64,000 nt of DNA, from assembly GCF_000565195.1 (NCBI RefSeq), contig NZ_CP006720.1:248001-312000 (forward strand). Direction: 5' to 3'. The position numbers and the translations under genes are program-made. Every line of letters begins with the position of its first letter. Position 1 is the first letter of the stretch. Below, piece after piece: positions 30,313-42,351 of the stretch. This DNA comes from Spiroplasma mirum ATCC 29335. GTDB lineage: Bacteria > Bacillota_I > Bacilli_A > Mycoplasmatales > Mycoplasmataceae. A model generated the notes under the pieces. That model was not told the origin of the DNA. It did not search any database and worked only from the letters and a program-made list of their open reading frames with translations.

Positions 30313-33300
30313 ATGTCCGGTTTTAAGTTATTGTTTCAAAATAATATTAAAAATACAATCAAAAACAAAATCCAATTTATTGGCTTAGTAATTTTAGTAT
30401 TTTTAACTTGTTTAATTTTCACAATAATTGAAGTTTCCAAACAACGTGTTGAAAACGTTTATCATAATTTTATTTCTGAAAAAATGAGTAACCAACATGA
30501 TTTTATTGTTGATTTTTCCCAAACTAGTTATGTTGAAAACGCCGCTAGTGGAGCGGATCAATTCTTAGCAATTTCAGATGTTGAAGTCCGCCAAAATGCA
30601 ATTTTAGATTATTTGCAAGCAGCAACGATGAATTCAGATTTTCAATTTAATTTTAATCGGGTGGAAGCACGAGTTTTTAACTTAGGCAATAATAAAGTTA
30701 TTAAATCAGTGACCCTTAATCCCCACCAAACAATTGATAAATTTGTTGTGAGTGCCGGAATGCCTCTAAGTTTTTACCAACAATATTTAAATTCCTTAAA
30801 TAATGAAACTATGCATTGGGTTTATTTAACTCCTGAATTTGCCAAAAAGAATAATATTAAAATTAATGATGTCATTCGTTTACAAGCCGATAGTTACGGA
30901 ACAACAATTAAAGTTAAGGATAGTGAATTACAACCAGTTGATTTAAGCCCTTATCAAAAAGAAGACATTAATAAGTGGTTGTCAAAATCACCATATGCTG
31001 CACAAAATTGGTTACGGGTAGTTGGCTTTGGGCAGTCCGCCGATTTTATTACACCAATCATTGACCAGTTCCATCCGTTTCCTAATATGAATAATGAAGG
31101 GTTGGCATATGTTGACCAAAAATTATTTGGACTAGTCAACGATACTGTCCGGGATGCTAATAATCAAAGCTATGATATTACGAGACTAGATATTACTAAA
31201 CAAGTTTTAACCCCAGCTAGTCAATCTGATCGTGAAGTTTATTATGTTGGAAAATTTACTAATAACTATCGTGATGAGGTCAAGGAAAGTTTAATTAACA
31301 ATACCCTGAACACTTTTTTAAATAGCAAGTGGGGCGCTACAATTGGTTTACATGCATATTATAGTAAAACGCTTACGGGTAATACCCCAGTTCTTACTTT
31401 CCGAACTGATAAGCGCTATCCTTTTGCTAAAAGAACAACTTATTTCTTAACAACCTTAAATGGTTTTATTGCTGGTTCTTATATTCTAATTGCGGTTATT
31501 TTAATTATTTCTTTCTTCGTGTTAGTCCTAGTTATTAAACGTCAAATTGAATCTACTGGTCCCCAAAATGGGATTTTACGAGCTTTGGGTTACCGTCGTC
31601 GGGAAATTATCAGTAGTTATCTAAGTTATCCACTCTTAATTGCCCTAGCAGGGGGAATAGTTGGATATTTATTAGGAATTTTAAGTCAATCAATTATTCG
31701 GATTATTTTTGGGGCCTACTTTAATCTTCCGTATACTGGTTTTGCTTTAGCACTCTGGGCGTTAGTAATTTCTTTTATTGCGGTTTTTGCGTTATTAACG
31801 GGGGTTACAATGATTAGCGCCACAATTATGATGCACTCAAAAACCCCATTGCAACTAATTAAGAAAGAAGAATCCTTTTCCGCCGGACAAATTAAAAAAA
31901 TTGTCCAAAGAATTTGTACCGTTCGTAAAACATTTGATAATCGGTTCCAAGCAGTGCAGTTCTCTAATTCATTGGGAAAAATGTTTGGTGTTTCGTTGAC
32001 AATGATTATTAGTACTATTCTAATTACAATTTCAACAACAATTCTGTTTATTTTACAAAATAATATTCGTTATTCTTATACGGGTGATGATTACAATACC
32101 TTAGTTGAATATCAATCACCAGTTTATAATCTTCCCACAACTTTCTTAAAAACATATGACCCAACCCAACAACCATGAGATATTAATAATAGTGCCTTTA
32201 GCAATACTAACATGACGCGGAATGCGGACGAGTATATCAAGGATTTTGAGCAAGCAACCATTAATCCTGAAAATTACTCACCAACTTATAATGCTACTGA
32301 AATGCGGTCAATGTTATATAAAAACATTTCAAAAGAATTTTTAAAAAGTAATAAGTTAAGTGTGCCCACTGGTGATCAGTATTTATTAAGAGCAGTTTGT
32401 ATGAGTACCTGGGGTGATTATAAAGACTATGGATTAGGAAACTTAACTAAAGCAACGCTTGAAACTTATTTAGCTAATCCTGATAAGGCAAAACAACATA
32501 TTAATGAATTAGAACAGTATCGATTATTTTATTGAAAATATCGTGAGACAATTGCCTTAGATGTGAAACGACCACAATACTTCACTAATAACAATTTAAA
32601 TTTAGATGATAGTTTAAATAGTGAATTGTTTACTAGAAGTGATTACCAAAAAACATTTGGTACTAGTTCGACCATTATTGTTTTAGATAATAATCATTTT
32701 CGCCCCGGGCTCGAAGCCCCACTCAAAACATCATTTCGAAAAGTGTTGGATAGTGGGAATGCCCAAGATTTTAATGCTAATTTAAAAAAACCAATGTATG
32801 ATTTATATGATTGAATTTATGCATTCTTTATCAATAATGTTAGCCAATGTTTTACCCAGGGAGTTTATACGCGTTCTCCCCAGGCAGTACGAACTGAAAT
32901 GGCGGCAGCTTTTAAAGATAATAGTAAAAGTTTTAATTTAGCATTCGGAGTGGTACCGTTTAATCCCCACACTGATGACCGGGGAACAATGTTCCATGGC
33001 CAAGTTAATAATATTAATGTTGATGTATATGGAATTGACCAGAGTTTTAACAACCAAACTTTAAGTGATGGGAAATATACCTTAAATGATAAATTATTTG
33101 CTAATAGCAATAATATTGTTATTAACCAAACCCTTGCTAAAAGGTTAGGATTAACAACTGGTGATCAAATTACGAGTAAGGTTCTTCGCCAAGCTTTATT
33201 TAAGAATAGTGTTAATGGCTATCAGGAGGATGCCCAACAAATTCTAAATAGTTGGGATGAATCACAAGTAACCGGAACTGATAGTAGTGGTCAAACCGTT

Positions 33301-34413
33301 GGAAAACTACTATTTAATAGTACAAATAATTACCAAAATGATGTATTAGGAGAGAAGGGAAATAATAAAGTTTTAGATAGTGCTTTAAATCCAAGTGATC
33401 CTAATGCAACAAATCCTACTATTTTAAATAATAAAATTGTTGATGGTAGTTATCTCTTAGGAAATGATAATGGTAATGAAGTCTTTAATATTGTTGGTGT
33501 AAATAACCAGTATGGTAGTGCTCGGGCTTGAATTAACAATGAACGAGCAAATGCCATTTTAGGTTATGACCAGACGCGTAATCATTTATTACGGTTATTT
33601 ATGAATGAATGGCAAAATTCATTTGTTAAGTCATTACCAACGTTATCAGTACCTTATCAAACAGCCCTTAGTGCCTTAGAAACTTTTATTAAAAATAACC
33701 AAAGCACCCCAATTAATCAATTATGAACGGCTTTTGTTAATAATTTTCAAAAACAATCATTGGCTGTTAATTGAATTAAAGTTTTTGAAAATGAATATCC
33801 ACTTTTTAATTATAAATTATCAAAAAGTGTAACTACCGATGATATTCAAAGTGGTTTGGCAACTGTTCAAAGTTTTGGTGATTATAGTTTCTATGGATTA
33901 AACGGGGGAATAGTTGGAACGACAGTTTATCCATCGTATTCAGAAAGATCATTTAATAATTTATTGCCAATTGCAACGGCCAAGGAAATTTTACAAAATT
34001 TAGCCCAGGCGGTTCTTGGGGTTATTGCCTTTATTATTGCAATTTCCTTCATTCTAAGCTTTATAATTATTATCTTAACAAGTAATGTTGTTATTGCCGA
34101 AAACCGAACAATCATTGCCACAATGAAAGTTCTGGGTTATAGTAACCGTTATATTACAAAATTAGTAATTGGAATGTACATTCCTGTTATTGTAATAATG
34201 ACCATCGCCGGGTTTGGTTTTGGCTGATTATTCTTAACAATTGGCATTAATGTTTTAACTAATATGGGAATGGTCTTCCCCCTAATGATGAATGCAGCGA
34301 TCCCAATCATTGTGATTGCGAGTGGCTTTGTTTTATACCTAATTGCATATTTAATCAGTTGATTTAGTATGAATAAAATTAATCCGTTAGTGGCAATTAT
34401 GTCAGCAAATTAA
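30313..34413 (+). CDS. Large FtsX-type ABC transporter permease
   Basis: 1366 residues in code 4, the largest gene of the window. One N-terminal membrane helix (about 21-39) is followed by a soluble domain of some 340 residues, then an FtsX core with helices near 380-410, 435-455 and 476-500 and the motif GILRALGYRRREIISSYL. A second membrane start (556-582) leads to a long extracellular domain (about 590-1225, Asn/Asp-rich) and a second FtsX core (1235-1260, 1288-1310, 1328-1350) with ATMKVLGYSNRYITKLVIG. This double FtsX layout is that of MacB/LolC-like permeases. No ABC ATPase gene lies nearby. ATG 30313 is preferred over GTG 30301, which overlaps the ribosome site GAAGG. Two lipoproteins follow in the same direction. 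Confidence 0.9.
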
Positions 34414-34425
34414 AGGAGTGACAAC

Positions 34426-35385
34426 ATGAAAAAATTATTAACAATTCTTGGCGCACTTACCATTGTGACATCTTCAACAAAGGGTGTTGTCAGCTGCCAA
34501 ACTGGCAGCGGTAATTGAAATGATATTCCAGTTGACCCACCTGTCTTAGCATTTGATGTGAAAGGCTTTCCTGGTGTTAATTTTAAAGATGTTAATCCTC
34601 AAGATAATAACCAAACAATTCCGATGTTATTTGCCCAACTAACAAAAATTTTTCAAGGAACAAAATGAGATTTTAATACCTTGCATCAGCAAATTAAGTT
34701 TAACGGATCGCTAATTACTAATCCTAATCCAGATTTATACCGAAATGGTGAGTATAATATTGTGATTAATGATAATACTAGTGAAAATGAACTAACAATT
34801 AATAAAACGGTTGTTAATTCAAACCATATTGCGGATAAAGTAAAAAATTTAGATTTGGGGACTGTCGATGATGCTCGTCCTAAAACAATCTTGATTGCTA
34901 CTGTTTTTAATAATATGGGCTTAATTTCCGAAATTGATAAATTTGGAAGGTTCTTTATTGGTGAAGAAACCGAAGCAATTTGGAATCAGCAAATTGCCAG
35001 TGTTCCCCGTTTAAAAATTGATTCAAATAGCGGAACTGCTATTTTAGAAACAGGGAAGGATCATTGAACAGACCATGATGATCCGCAAAAAGACTATTAT
35101 GAGACAGTTACTGTTCATTTTACAGTTAAATCAAAACAACCTCCTACCAATCCAATGGATCTTGCTAATTCAGGATTGTCCACTAATTTAGGTAAATTAC
35201 CACAAGTATCAATTTTGCAGATTATGATGATGTTTATTACCCTAAATTTTGCGGGAAATCTTGATAAACTAAGTGAACTCTTAAATGATTTATATGTAAA
35301 AAATATTACTAACAATTCTGCTGATATTGAAGCTTGATCAGGCTCAAAATATTTTAGCGGAGCACTTAAAGTTAATTTTAGTTAA
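34426..35385 (+). CDS. Surface lipoprotein of unknown function
   Basis: 319 residues with signal peptide MKKLLTILGALTIVTSS and lipobox VVSC (C24). It begins 12 bases after the permease stop with AAAGGAG before it, so it is likely co-expressed. The C-terminal part contains GLSTNLGKLP, a motif echoed in the pseudogene at 47.7 kb (LSTKLGQIP), which suggests one lipoprotein family. Mature protein is Asn/Asp/Thr-rich with several TGA tryptophans. A partner or substrate-capture role for the neighbouring permease is an inference from position. Confidence 0.85.
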
Positions 35386-35415
35386 ATTAAATTTATTAAA
35401 AAGGAGATGAACAAA

Positions 35416-36576
35416 ATGAGAAAATTAATGATGATTTTAGCATCACTAACAATTACGGCAACCACTGCAACTACTGTAGTTGCTTGTAATAATGGGACAA
35501 AAGAAAACAAAATTAATGTCAAAGATAAATACCAAGTTGTCCCAACAGTTAAAAATATTAGAGCTGCTATTCAAAAAGATGGAGTAAATCCTGATGATGT
35601 TGATATTGATATTCAACCAGGAATGAAATCGGCTATTATTCGTTATATGCCAAATACGCCTAACTTACCATTTTTAACAAAAAAGATTGCCTTAGATTGA
35701 GCAACAACTGATATTAATAAGATGTTAAAAATTCTTTCAGTTCCCTACAGTGAAAATGATCTTGGTAAATATGTTAAACCAGAAACAGCATTAGCAATTA
35801 TTAATATTTTAAATGGAACCCAATTTACTCTTGGCCAGGTGAATGTTAACGTTGACAATGATAGCCATATTATTACGCTAACTCCGAAATCAGGTAGTGG
35901 TTTAACTGGGAATGCGGTAACCATTGATGGTCAGCCAATTACTTTTAATGATATTTTCCAAGAAACAAATTTAGGAACAATTTATATTGACAAAGATTTA
36001 TATGATAAATATATTAGTAACCCGAATTATAACATATTATTTATGGCTGCTGCAATTATGGAATTTGGTGGTGATCGTAACCGTTTCCCCGCTTATTATA
36101 AATCAACCATGGCTACTGCCATGATTAATGCCATTGGTTCAGTGGTAGTTAACATTGACCCTAATACTAAGAAAGGAACATTTTCAATGGAAACAAAAGT
36201 GGATGGGGTTATTGCCCAATCAGGATTTACCTTTAATTTTACAGTTGATACTAACCCGAGAACATATTTAACCCAAAATAATACTAAACCAACATTAGGT
36301 GAAGTTATTGATGTTAATTTACCAGGAACTTATACAGAGCAGAATCTTGACCAGTTACGTTATGATTTAGTTAAACAATTATTAGGAGAAAATTTTGCTA
36401 ATAAATACAAGGATATTTTTTATGATGAAATTTGAGTATTAAGTTTTGATGCTAATACTAAAAAAGCAGTACTAACACCAAAACCAGGTTCGAAAATCTT
36501 TGAAATTTCAGATCAGGATGCTTCACCATTAACTGGAATTCCAGATTATACCTTAAATGTTACTTTTGGTGGTTAA
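35416..36576 (+). CDS. Surface lipoprotein of unknown function
   Basis: 386 residues with signal peptide RKLMMILASLTITATT and lipobox VVAC (C24), followed by CNNGTKENK. Start ATG 35416 sits 9 bases after AAGGAG; ATG 35407 is too close to it. The mature part contains two similar-looking blocks with DIDIQPGMKSAIIRYMP and VNVDNDSHIITLTPKSG, beta-rich with Asp-x-Asp repeats, hinting at duplicated domains. Third member of the permease-lipoprotein unit; a strong terminator follows. Confidence 0.85.
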
Positions 36577-36585
36577 AAGGTTATT

Positions 36586-36620
36586 AAAAAAGATGTTATT
36601 TAGCAATAACATCTTTTTTT
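36586..36620 (+). terminator. Strong terminator after the lipoprotein pair
   Basis: AAAAAAGATGTTATT pairs perfectly with AATAACATCTTTTTT, loop TAGC; the A and T runs make it work on both strands. Confidence 0.9.
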
Positions 36621-36670
36621 CAATATTTTCCTAATTAAATTTTTTATTTTATGAAATTCTTAATTTTAGT

Positions 36671-36699
36671 TTGATATTTATTTTAAATTGAGATACTAT
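36671..36699 (+). promoter_or_regulatory. Promoter of the 61-residue protein gene
   Basis: TTGATA (36671-36676) and TACTAT (36694-36699), 17-base spacer. Confidence 0.55.
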
Positions 36700-36747
36700 A
36701 TTAAATATCACTTTATTAGAAGAAATGATATAGGGGGAGAGGATATT

Positions 36748-36933
36748 ATGAGGTTTTTCTCAAAAGTTAAAGAGTATAACTGAGTATATAAAACAGGTTC
36801 AAGAAAGCGAAGTGGGTCTGGAAGTTGAGATCCCTTTAATTATAAAAGAATTGCTCGCATTGAAAGAGAATTAATTCGTTTACGTAAAAAAGAAGAATCC
36901 CAAAATAAAGATCATCTTTATTTTGGTCGTTAA
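36748..36933 (+). CDS. Small basic protein, 61 residues
   Basis: Own promoter, strong AGGGGGAGAGG ribosome region and composite terminator show a real single-gene unit. The product is basic with a Gly/Ser/Arg centre (SRKRSGSGSWDP) and a charged helix (RIARIERELIRLRKKEES). Two Trp are TGA at 36781 and 36826, so a standard-code search misses it. No family recognised; the composition suits nucleic-acid or membrane-surface binding. Confidence 0.65.
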
Positions 36934-36944
36934 GAATTAAGAAT

Positions 36945-37015
36945 AAACACCTAACCAATAGATACTTAAAATAAATAGTTACTTTATCGTTAAGTCCTTT
37001 CATTTAGGTGTTTTT
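36945..37015 (+). terminator. Composite two-stem terminator
   Basis: Outer stem AAACACCTAA (36945-36954) with TTAGGTGTTT (37004-37013), followed by T. Inside lies a second stem ACTTAA (36964-36969) with TTAAGT (36990-36995). The long structured loop is unusual for an intrinsic terminator. The rest of the gene-free spacer to 37236 is plain AT-rich sequence with a -10 box. Confidence 0.55.
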
Positions 37016-37194
37016 ATATGCCTTAATAAGTTTTTGAAATACTGTCTTTTAATGATAATACTATATTTATTATAAATTTAATTTTAAATTATAAGAATTT
37101 TTATAAAATTATTTCTATTATAATATTATATTTTTATCTTAAAATCTTAAAATGAGGATATATTTTAAATTACTAAAAATTAACAAAAATAAGA

Positions 37195-37200
37195 TATAAT
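37195..37200 (+). promoter_or_regulatory. -10 box of the glycosyltransferase gene
   Basis: TATAAT 36 bases before ATG 37237; no clear -35. Confidence 0.45.
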
Positions 37201-37236
37201 TATAGTAATAATAAAATTGTAAAAGGATGTCGGATT

Positions 37237-38208
37237 ATGTTTTTATCAATTATTTTTGTAACCCAAAATCACCCAGTAAAAATTCTACGAACATTATCAT
37301 CAATAAAGGCACAAAGCGATAGTGATTATGAAGTGATTTTAGTTGATGATTCTGGATTTCAACCAAAATCAACAGCGTTAGAATTATTAAGTGATAATTT
37401 TTATAATTTCGATAATAAAATTCAAGTGATTTCAAGTTTACGTGGGCAAGGGTTTTCATATGCAGTTAATGCTGCAATTAATATCGCGAATGGAAAATAT
37501 TTTTTAGTTTTAGATGAGGGACAAATTTTAAAAGAAAATGCAGTTGCAACTTTAAAAACAAAAATTAAGGCAAATCATAAAGAACTAGTTCCAATTGATA
37601 TGTTAGAATTTAAGTTATACTACAGTACCATTAAGGGAGAAAGCTATCTTCGGAATGATTTGAATAAACTATTAACCCCAAAAATTCAAAAAGAAGTTTT
37701 TGCCAATGTGCATACTTTAATTAATACAAAAGTATTTCGAACACAGTTTATTCAAGACCATAAAATTGAATTTATTAATTATGTTCGTAATGATAGTTTA
37801 TTTATTTACAAAGCACTAGCTAATAGTGATGGTTTTTTAGCGATTAATGATGTTTTAGCAGAATATGAATTAGGAACAATTAATTATAGTGTTTTTGATC
37901 TTTTAAAACAATGAGTTCATATTTTTAACTTTTATCGCGAAATTGGATTATATAAAGAGTACCATGAAGAATTAGAATATGCTTTTATTCGGTTCTGTTT
38001 AATTAGTTTCTTGCGAATGGTTCGTTTACAAAATAATAAAAAATTAGCAATTAAGGGAGTTGTCAGTGCCCAAAATAAAATTGAACGAAGATTACGACAT
38101 TTTAAAGATAATAAGTATGTGCAAAATATCAATGATGAAAAATTTGCGCCAATTGTGCAGGATATTGAAGGATATCTTAAAAATTGAAAACTTACTTATG
38201 CAAAATAA
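37237..38208 (+). CDS. Glycosyltransferase family 2 protein
   Basis: 323 residues with a GT-A fold N terminus: LSIIFVTQNHPVKILRTLSS, VILVDDSG (nucleotide-sugar Asp), then SYAVNAAINIANGKYFLVLDEG, where the usual D-x-D is replaced by LDEG. The C-terminal half is helical and basic. It probably transfers a sugar to a lipid or surface carrier; donor and acceptor are unknown. AAAAGGA site, TGA Trp at 37912. A membrane RDD protein follows 23 bases later. Confidence 0.8.
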
Positions 38209-38231
38209 ATAGTTAAGAATGATGAATACCA

Positions 38232-39053
38232 ATGAAAGTTATTGATAAAAAAACCACCCGTAAAAACCATCCTTCAATCTCAGCCACAGATTTTGGTGAT
38301 GCTGAGCAAATAACAACCAAATCTGACCTTTCGCAACCAGAGAGCGAAAATAATAATGAGCAACTTGGTGATGATGAATACAACTACCACCAGTTATCAC
38401 GCCCATTAAGAATTATTTTTGCTCGTTTTTTAGATTTAATCTTATCAAGTATTATTCCATTAGTTCTTTCGTTAACAATGCGTCAATGGAATCCTAACCA
38501 CAATGTCTGAGCACCAATTGTGGCTATTATTGCAACGTTTATTATTTTCTTTTTTTATTTTGTTATTATTCCGTATGTATGGACCGGAAAAACCTTGGGA
38601 AAATGGCTAATGCGGATTACCTTAGTTACTACAAATAATAAATTACGAATGAATGTGATTTTTACCCGCGAATTGTTTATTATTTTTATTCCTTGGTTTG
38701 TTGAATTAATTTTTAACTTTGTTTTTGATGTAATTTTTAAAGTTAACTTGGGTGAAATTTTGGCGGGACGTTCAGAAACTAGCCAAATTGCGTCAATTGT
38801 GATGAAAATAGTTACCACATTTTATTTTTTATGGTACTTAGGACTTGTTTTTGGTGTATATTTAAATAAGAACCATCAAATATTATTTGATAAACATTTT
38901 AATTTATTTATTGTTAAAATTAAACCAAATCAAGTTAAAAAACCAAAAAAGAAACGCGAAGCAATTACGCGCAACAAAGAACATGTTCATTTGAAAAGGG
39001 ACCAACCAGGGAATATTTCCGATGAAGCATTAAAGGAAATTGAAGATTTATAA
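38232..39053 (+). CDS. RDD family membrane protein
   Basis: 273 residues: a charged Asn/Glu-rich N-terminal tail of about 60 residues, then RIIFARFLDLILSSIIP with the R and D residues of the RDD motif, a second helix pair around IVAIIATFIIFFFYFVIIPY, GKTLGKWLMRITLV typical of the family, two more helices, and a Lys/Arg-rich cytoplasmic tail. RDD proteins are small membrane proteins, some linked to ion exchange; function here unknown. It is sandwiched between the glycosyltransferase and pcrA genes with 40 bases to pcrA. Confidence 0.8.
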
Positions 39054-39093
39054 GGTAAATACTAGGTAGAAAGAATAAAGGGGTATCTTTCCA

Positions 39094-41298
39094 ATGTTAA
39101 ATGAATTTATTAAAGATTTGAATCCTAACCAACGCGAAGCGGTCTTAGCAATTAATGGACCGGTCCGGGTAATTGCCGGGGCTGGCAGTGGTAAAACACG
39201 CGTTATTATTAATAAAATTGCTTATTTAGTTCGTTATGGAAATCACAAACCATGAAGAATTTGTGCATTAACGTTTACTAATAAGGCAGCTAATGAAATG
39301 AAAAACCGAATTGTTAATTTAATTGGTCAAGAGGGCCGAAAAACTTGAATTTCCACTTACCATGCCCTGTGTGTTCGTATTTTACGCGAAGATATTGAAA
39401 CCTTAGGTTATCCGCGCAGTTTTAAAATTATTGATACCACCGACCAAGACCAAATTATTAGAGCAATCTATAAGTCGGCAAACTTAAAATATGATGCCCA
39501 AGAAAGTTGGATGGTAAAGTCGCAAATTAGTAGTTGAAAAAATGATTTTTATTCACCAAGTCAAGTCATTGATGGGGCTTATGAAAATAGTGATAAAAAA
39601 CGATGAGGCTATGTTTATAAAGAATATGAGAAAAGACTAAAAGAATTAAATAGTTTAGATTTTAATGATTTAATTTTGTTTACCCATCGTTTATTTTCTT
39701 ACCATAAAGACATCTTAGCAAAATGACAAGATCGTTTTGATTATTTATTAGTCGATGAGTTCCAAGATACGAATGATTTACAATTTGATATTATCAAATG
39801 ATTATCAGAAACAAAAAAAAATATTACTGTGGTTGGTGATCCTGACCAAACAATTTATTCGTGGCGGGGAGCTAAAATTCGGTTAATTTTAAACTTTGAA
39901 CATTATTTTAAAGAAACCCAAACAATTATTTTAGACGAAAACTATCGTTCTAGTCAAAATATTCTATCACTCGCAAATGATTTAATTGTTAATAATGCTA
40001 ATCGTATTAAAAAAGAATTGTTTACTAGTAAAGAATTGGGTGTCAAACCAATTTTGTACCATGCTAGCAGTAGTTTAGATGAAAGTGATTTTGTTGCCAG
40101 CAAAATTAACCAACTGGTGAAAAAAGAGAACTACCACTACCAAGATATTTTAATATTATATCGCGCTAACTATTTATCCCGTGATATTGAAGGCTCCCTT
40201 GCTGATTATGGGATTTCTTATCGAATTTATGGGGCCTTTAAATTTTACGAACGGAAAGAAATTAAAGATGCCTTAGCACTATTAAAATTAGTAGTTAATA
40301 ATGAAGAACTCTCTTTAGATCGGGTGCTATTATTTACTCCTAAAATTGGACCAAAAGCAGTGGAACAGGTGAAAGCAATTCTCAAAGAGCATCAGTTAAG
40401 TTTTAACCAATTATTACTTGATCATTTTGATTTATTACCAAATAGTTTAAAAAATAATTTAACGGCGCTTAGTGAAGCAATTTTTGATGCTAATAGTTTA
40501 TTACAAGACACCCAAAGTGTTAAAATAGTCATTGAAACCTTACTAGAAAAATCAGGTTATCTAAAACGCCTTCAAGATAATTTAGAAACTGAACGCGTAG
40601 AAAATATTAAAGAATTAATTGACGGGATTGCTAAATTTGACTTCCAAAATTCTGATTTGCAAGGTCTCGAATTAGTTAATGAATACTTACAATTAATTAG
40701 TTTACAAACTGACCATGATAATGATGAAATTAATGATGATAGTGTTTCATTAATGACAATTCATAATGCGAAAGGTTTAGAGAAAAAAGTTGTTTTTATT
40801 GTTGGTCTTAATGAAGGTATTTTTCCTTCAATTCAAGCAATTAAGAGTGGTGAAAGTGAATTAGAAGAAGAGCGCCGAACTTTATATGTCGCAATCACCA
40901 GGGCAAAAGAACTCTTATTTATTAGTTATGCGGATGGTTATTCATATGTTACCGGGAATGAAAGATTCCCTTCGCGGTTTGTTAAAGAGTTAAATCCGGA
41001 TTTTTTAGAAATAATTGAGAGCGATTTATTAGGAACAACTGTTAAGTATAAAAGTAATTATAGTTTAGATAGCGAATGAGAAAATAGTTTAAATAATTTT
41101 TCGAATAAGGCCCTTAACACAAGGTCACAATCCGCCCAGGAAAATTGATCCATTGATGATGGTGTTAGTCATGAAATTTTTGGGATTGGCGTTGTTGTTA
41201 AAAAAATCGGATCTAACATTCAAGTTATTTTTCCCAGTCCGATTGGTTCAAAAATTATTTCAGCTGATAGTAAAGCTATTAAAAAAGTTAAGAATTAG
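39094..41298 (+). CDS. pcrA: ATP-dependent DNA helicase PcrA/UvrD
   Basis: Superfamily 1A 3'-5' helicase for repair and rolling-circle replication, 734 residues. LNPNQREAV is the Q motif, GAGSGKT (29-35) Walker A, motif Ia [11 protein letters not shown], motif [12 protein letters not shown] (D221, E222), motif [18 protein letters not shown], motif [10 protein letters not shown], motif [13 protein letters not shown] and motif [14 protein letters not shown]. The C-terminal end ([12 protein letters not shown]) is the Tudor-like domain that binds RNA polymerase. AAGGGG region upstream; numerous TGA Trp. Confidence 0.95.
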
Positions 41299-41313
41299 CT
41301 AGGTTTAAAAATG

Positions 41314-41332
41314 AGGTGGAGATATAAAAATC
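41314..41332 (+). promoter_or_regulatory. Ribosome site and non-AUG start region of the LacI-type regulator
   Basis: GAGGTGG (41313-41319) is followed by ATA (41324) and ATC (41330). The in-frame sequence between the previous stop at 41306 and the helix-turn-helix contains no ATG, GTG or TTG. Confidence 0.5.
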
Positions 41333-42235
41333 AAGAATTATAAGGAAATTGCTAAGATTGCTGGTTGTGGGGTGGGGACAGTTTCACGCTACTTTTCGGG
41401 AGGTTCGATTTCGGAAGAAATGTATGAACGAATTGATGCGATTGTGCAACGGAGCAATTTTGTTGCTAAAAACCCTAAAAATATTAATAATATTGGTGTA
41501 ATTACACCTAGTATTTTAGATTATAATACTAATCTCTTAATTGAAAAAATAGCAAAGAAATTATGAGCGCAAAAATTATCTTTAAATATTATTTATTTTG
41601 ATTATCAACACCAACAGTTGCAAGACATTATTGAAACCCTTTTGCAGAAGAAAACTAAAAAAATTATTTTACTATTAAACAATCTTGATGAATTAAATCA
41701 CGAAACTTTGCAAACAATTGAAAAATATCATAATAATTTAATTATTTATGGTCAAAAGTTGGCAAATCATAATTGTGTTTATTTAAACTATAAAAAAATG
41801 ATGTATGATTTAACTTTACAATTAATTGACAAATATCAAAATGTTTTATATGTCAGTACAGTGTTAGAAGATAAAAAAGAACTTTATCGTGGTTATTTTA
41901 AAGCTTGTTATGATTCTAAAGTTGAACCACGATACTTGCATTTAAAAACAACGAATTTTAAAGAGGATCATCATTTGTTAGCCAACAGTATTGATGATTA
42001 CCAAATGGCCGCGGTTATTTGTGTTGATGAATACAGTTATTTACAAGCCCATAGTTTACAACTTGCTAATTTAATGATTGCCAATTTATATTCTCCCGCC
42101 TTGCAAAAAGGATATTTGAAAGCTAATAGTTATATTAATATTAATTTTGAAAGTATTACTGATAATTTGGTGCAGTTATTAATTAATGATAATTCAGAGA
42201 AGTTAGCAGTTGAAATTCAACACCAAATTTCCTAA
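41324..42235 (+). CDS. LacI-type transcriptional regulator with a non-AUG start
   Basis: 303 residues. The helix-turn-helix is NYKEIAKIAGCGVGTVSRYFSGG followed by a hinge, clearly LacI/GalR-like (family: I-x-D-I-A-x-x-A-G-V-S-x-x-T-V-S-R). The effector half is weakly conserved and short, with NIGVITPSILDYNTNLL marking the beginning of the periplasmic-binding-like fold. Start at ATA 41324 (or ATC 41330) because no standard start precedes the helix-turn-helix; GTG 41372 would delete half of it. It lies 25 bases after pcrA and upstream of ptsH, hinting at control of sugar use, which is an inference. Confidence 0.75.
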
Positions 42236-42315
42236 CTTACTAGGGATAGGTAGGTTAAATTATTTTGATTTTTAAAAATAAATTTAAAAAAAGTTAGGAT
42301 TTGTATTAATTTTGA

Positions 42316-42321
42316 TATAAT
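42316..42321 (+). promoter_or_regulatory. -10 box of ptsH
   Basis: TATAAT 31 bases before ATG 42352; a weak TTAGGA -35 lies 16 bases upstream. Confidence 0.5.
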
Positions 42322-42351
42322 AATTTTGTATATTTTGAAGGAGGAAATCAA

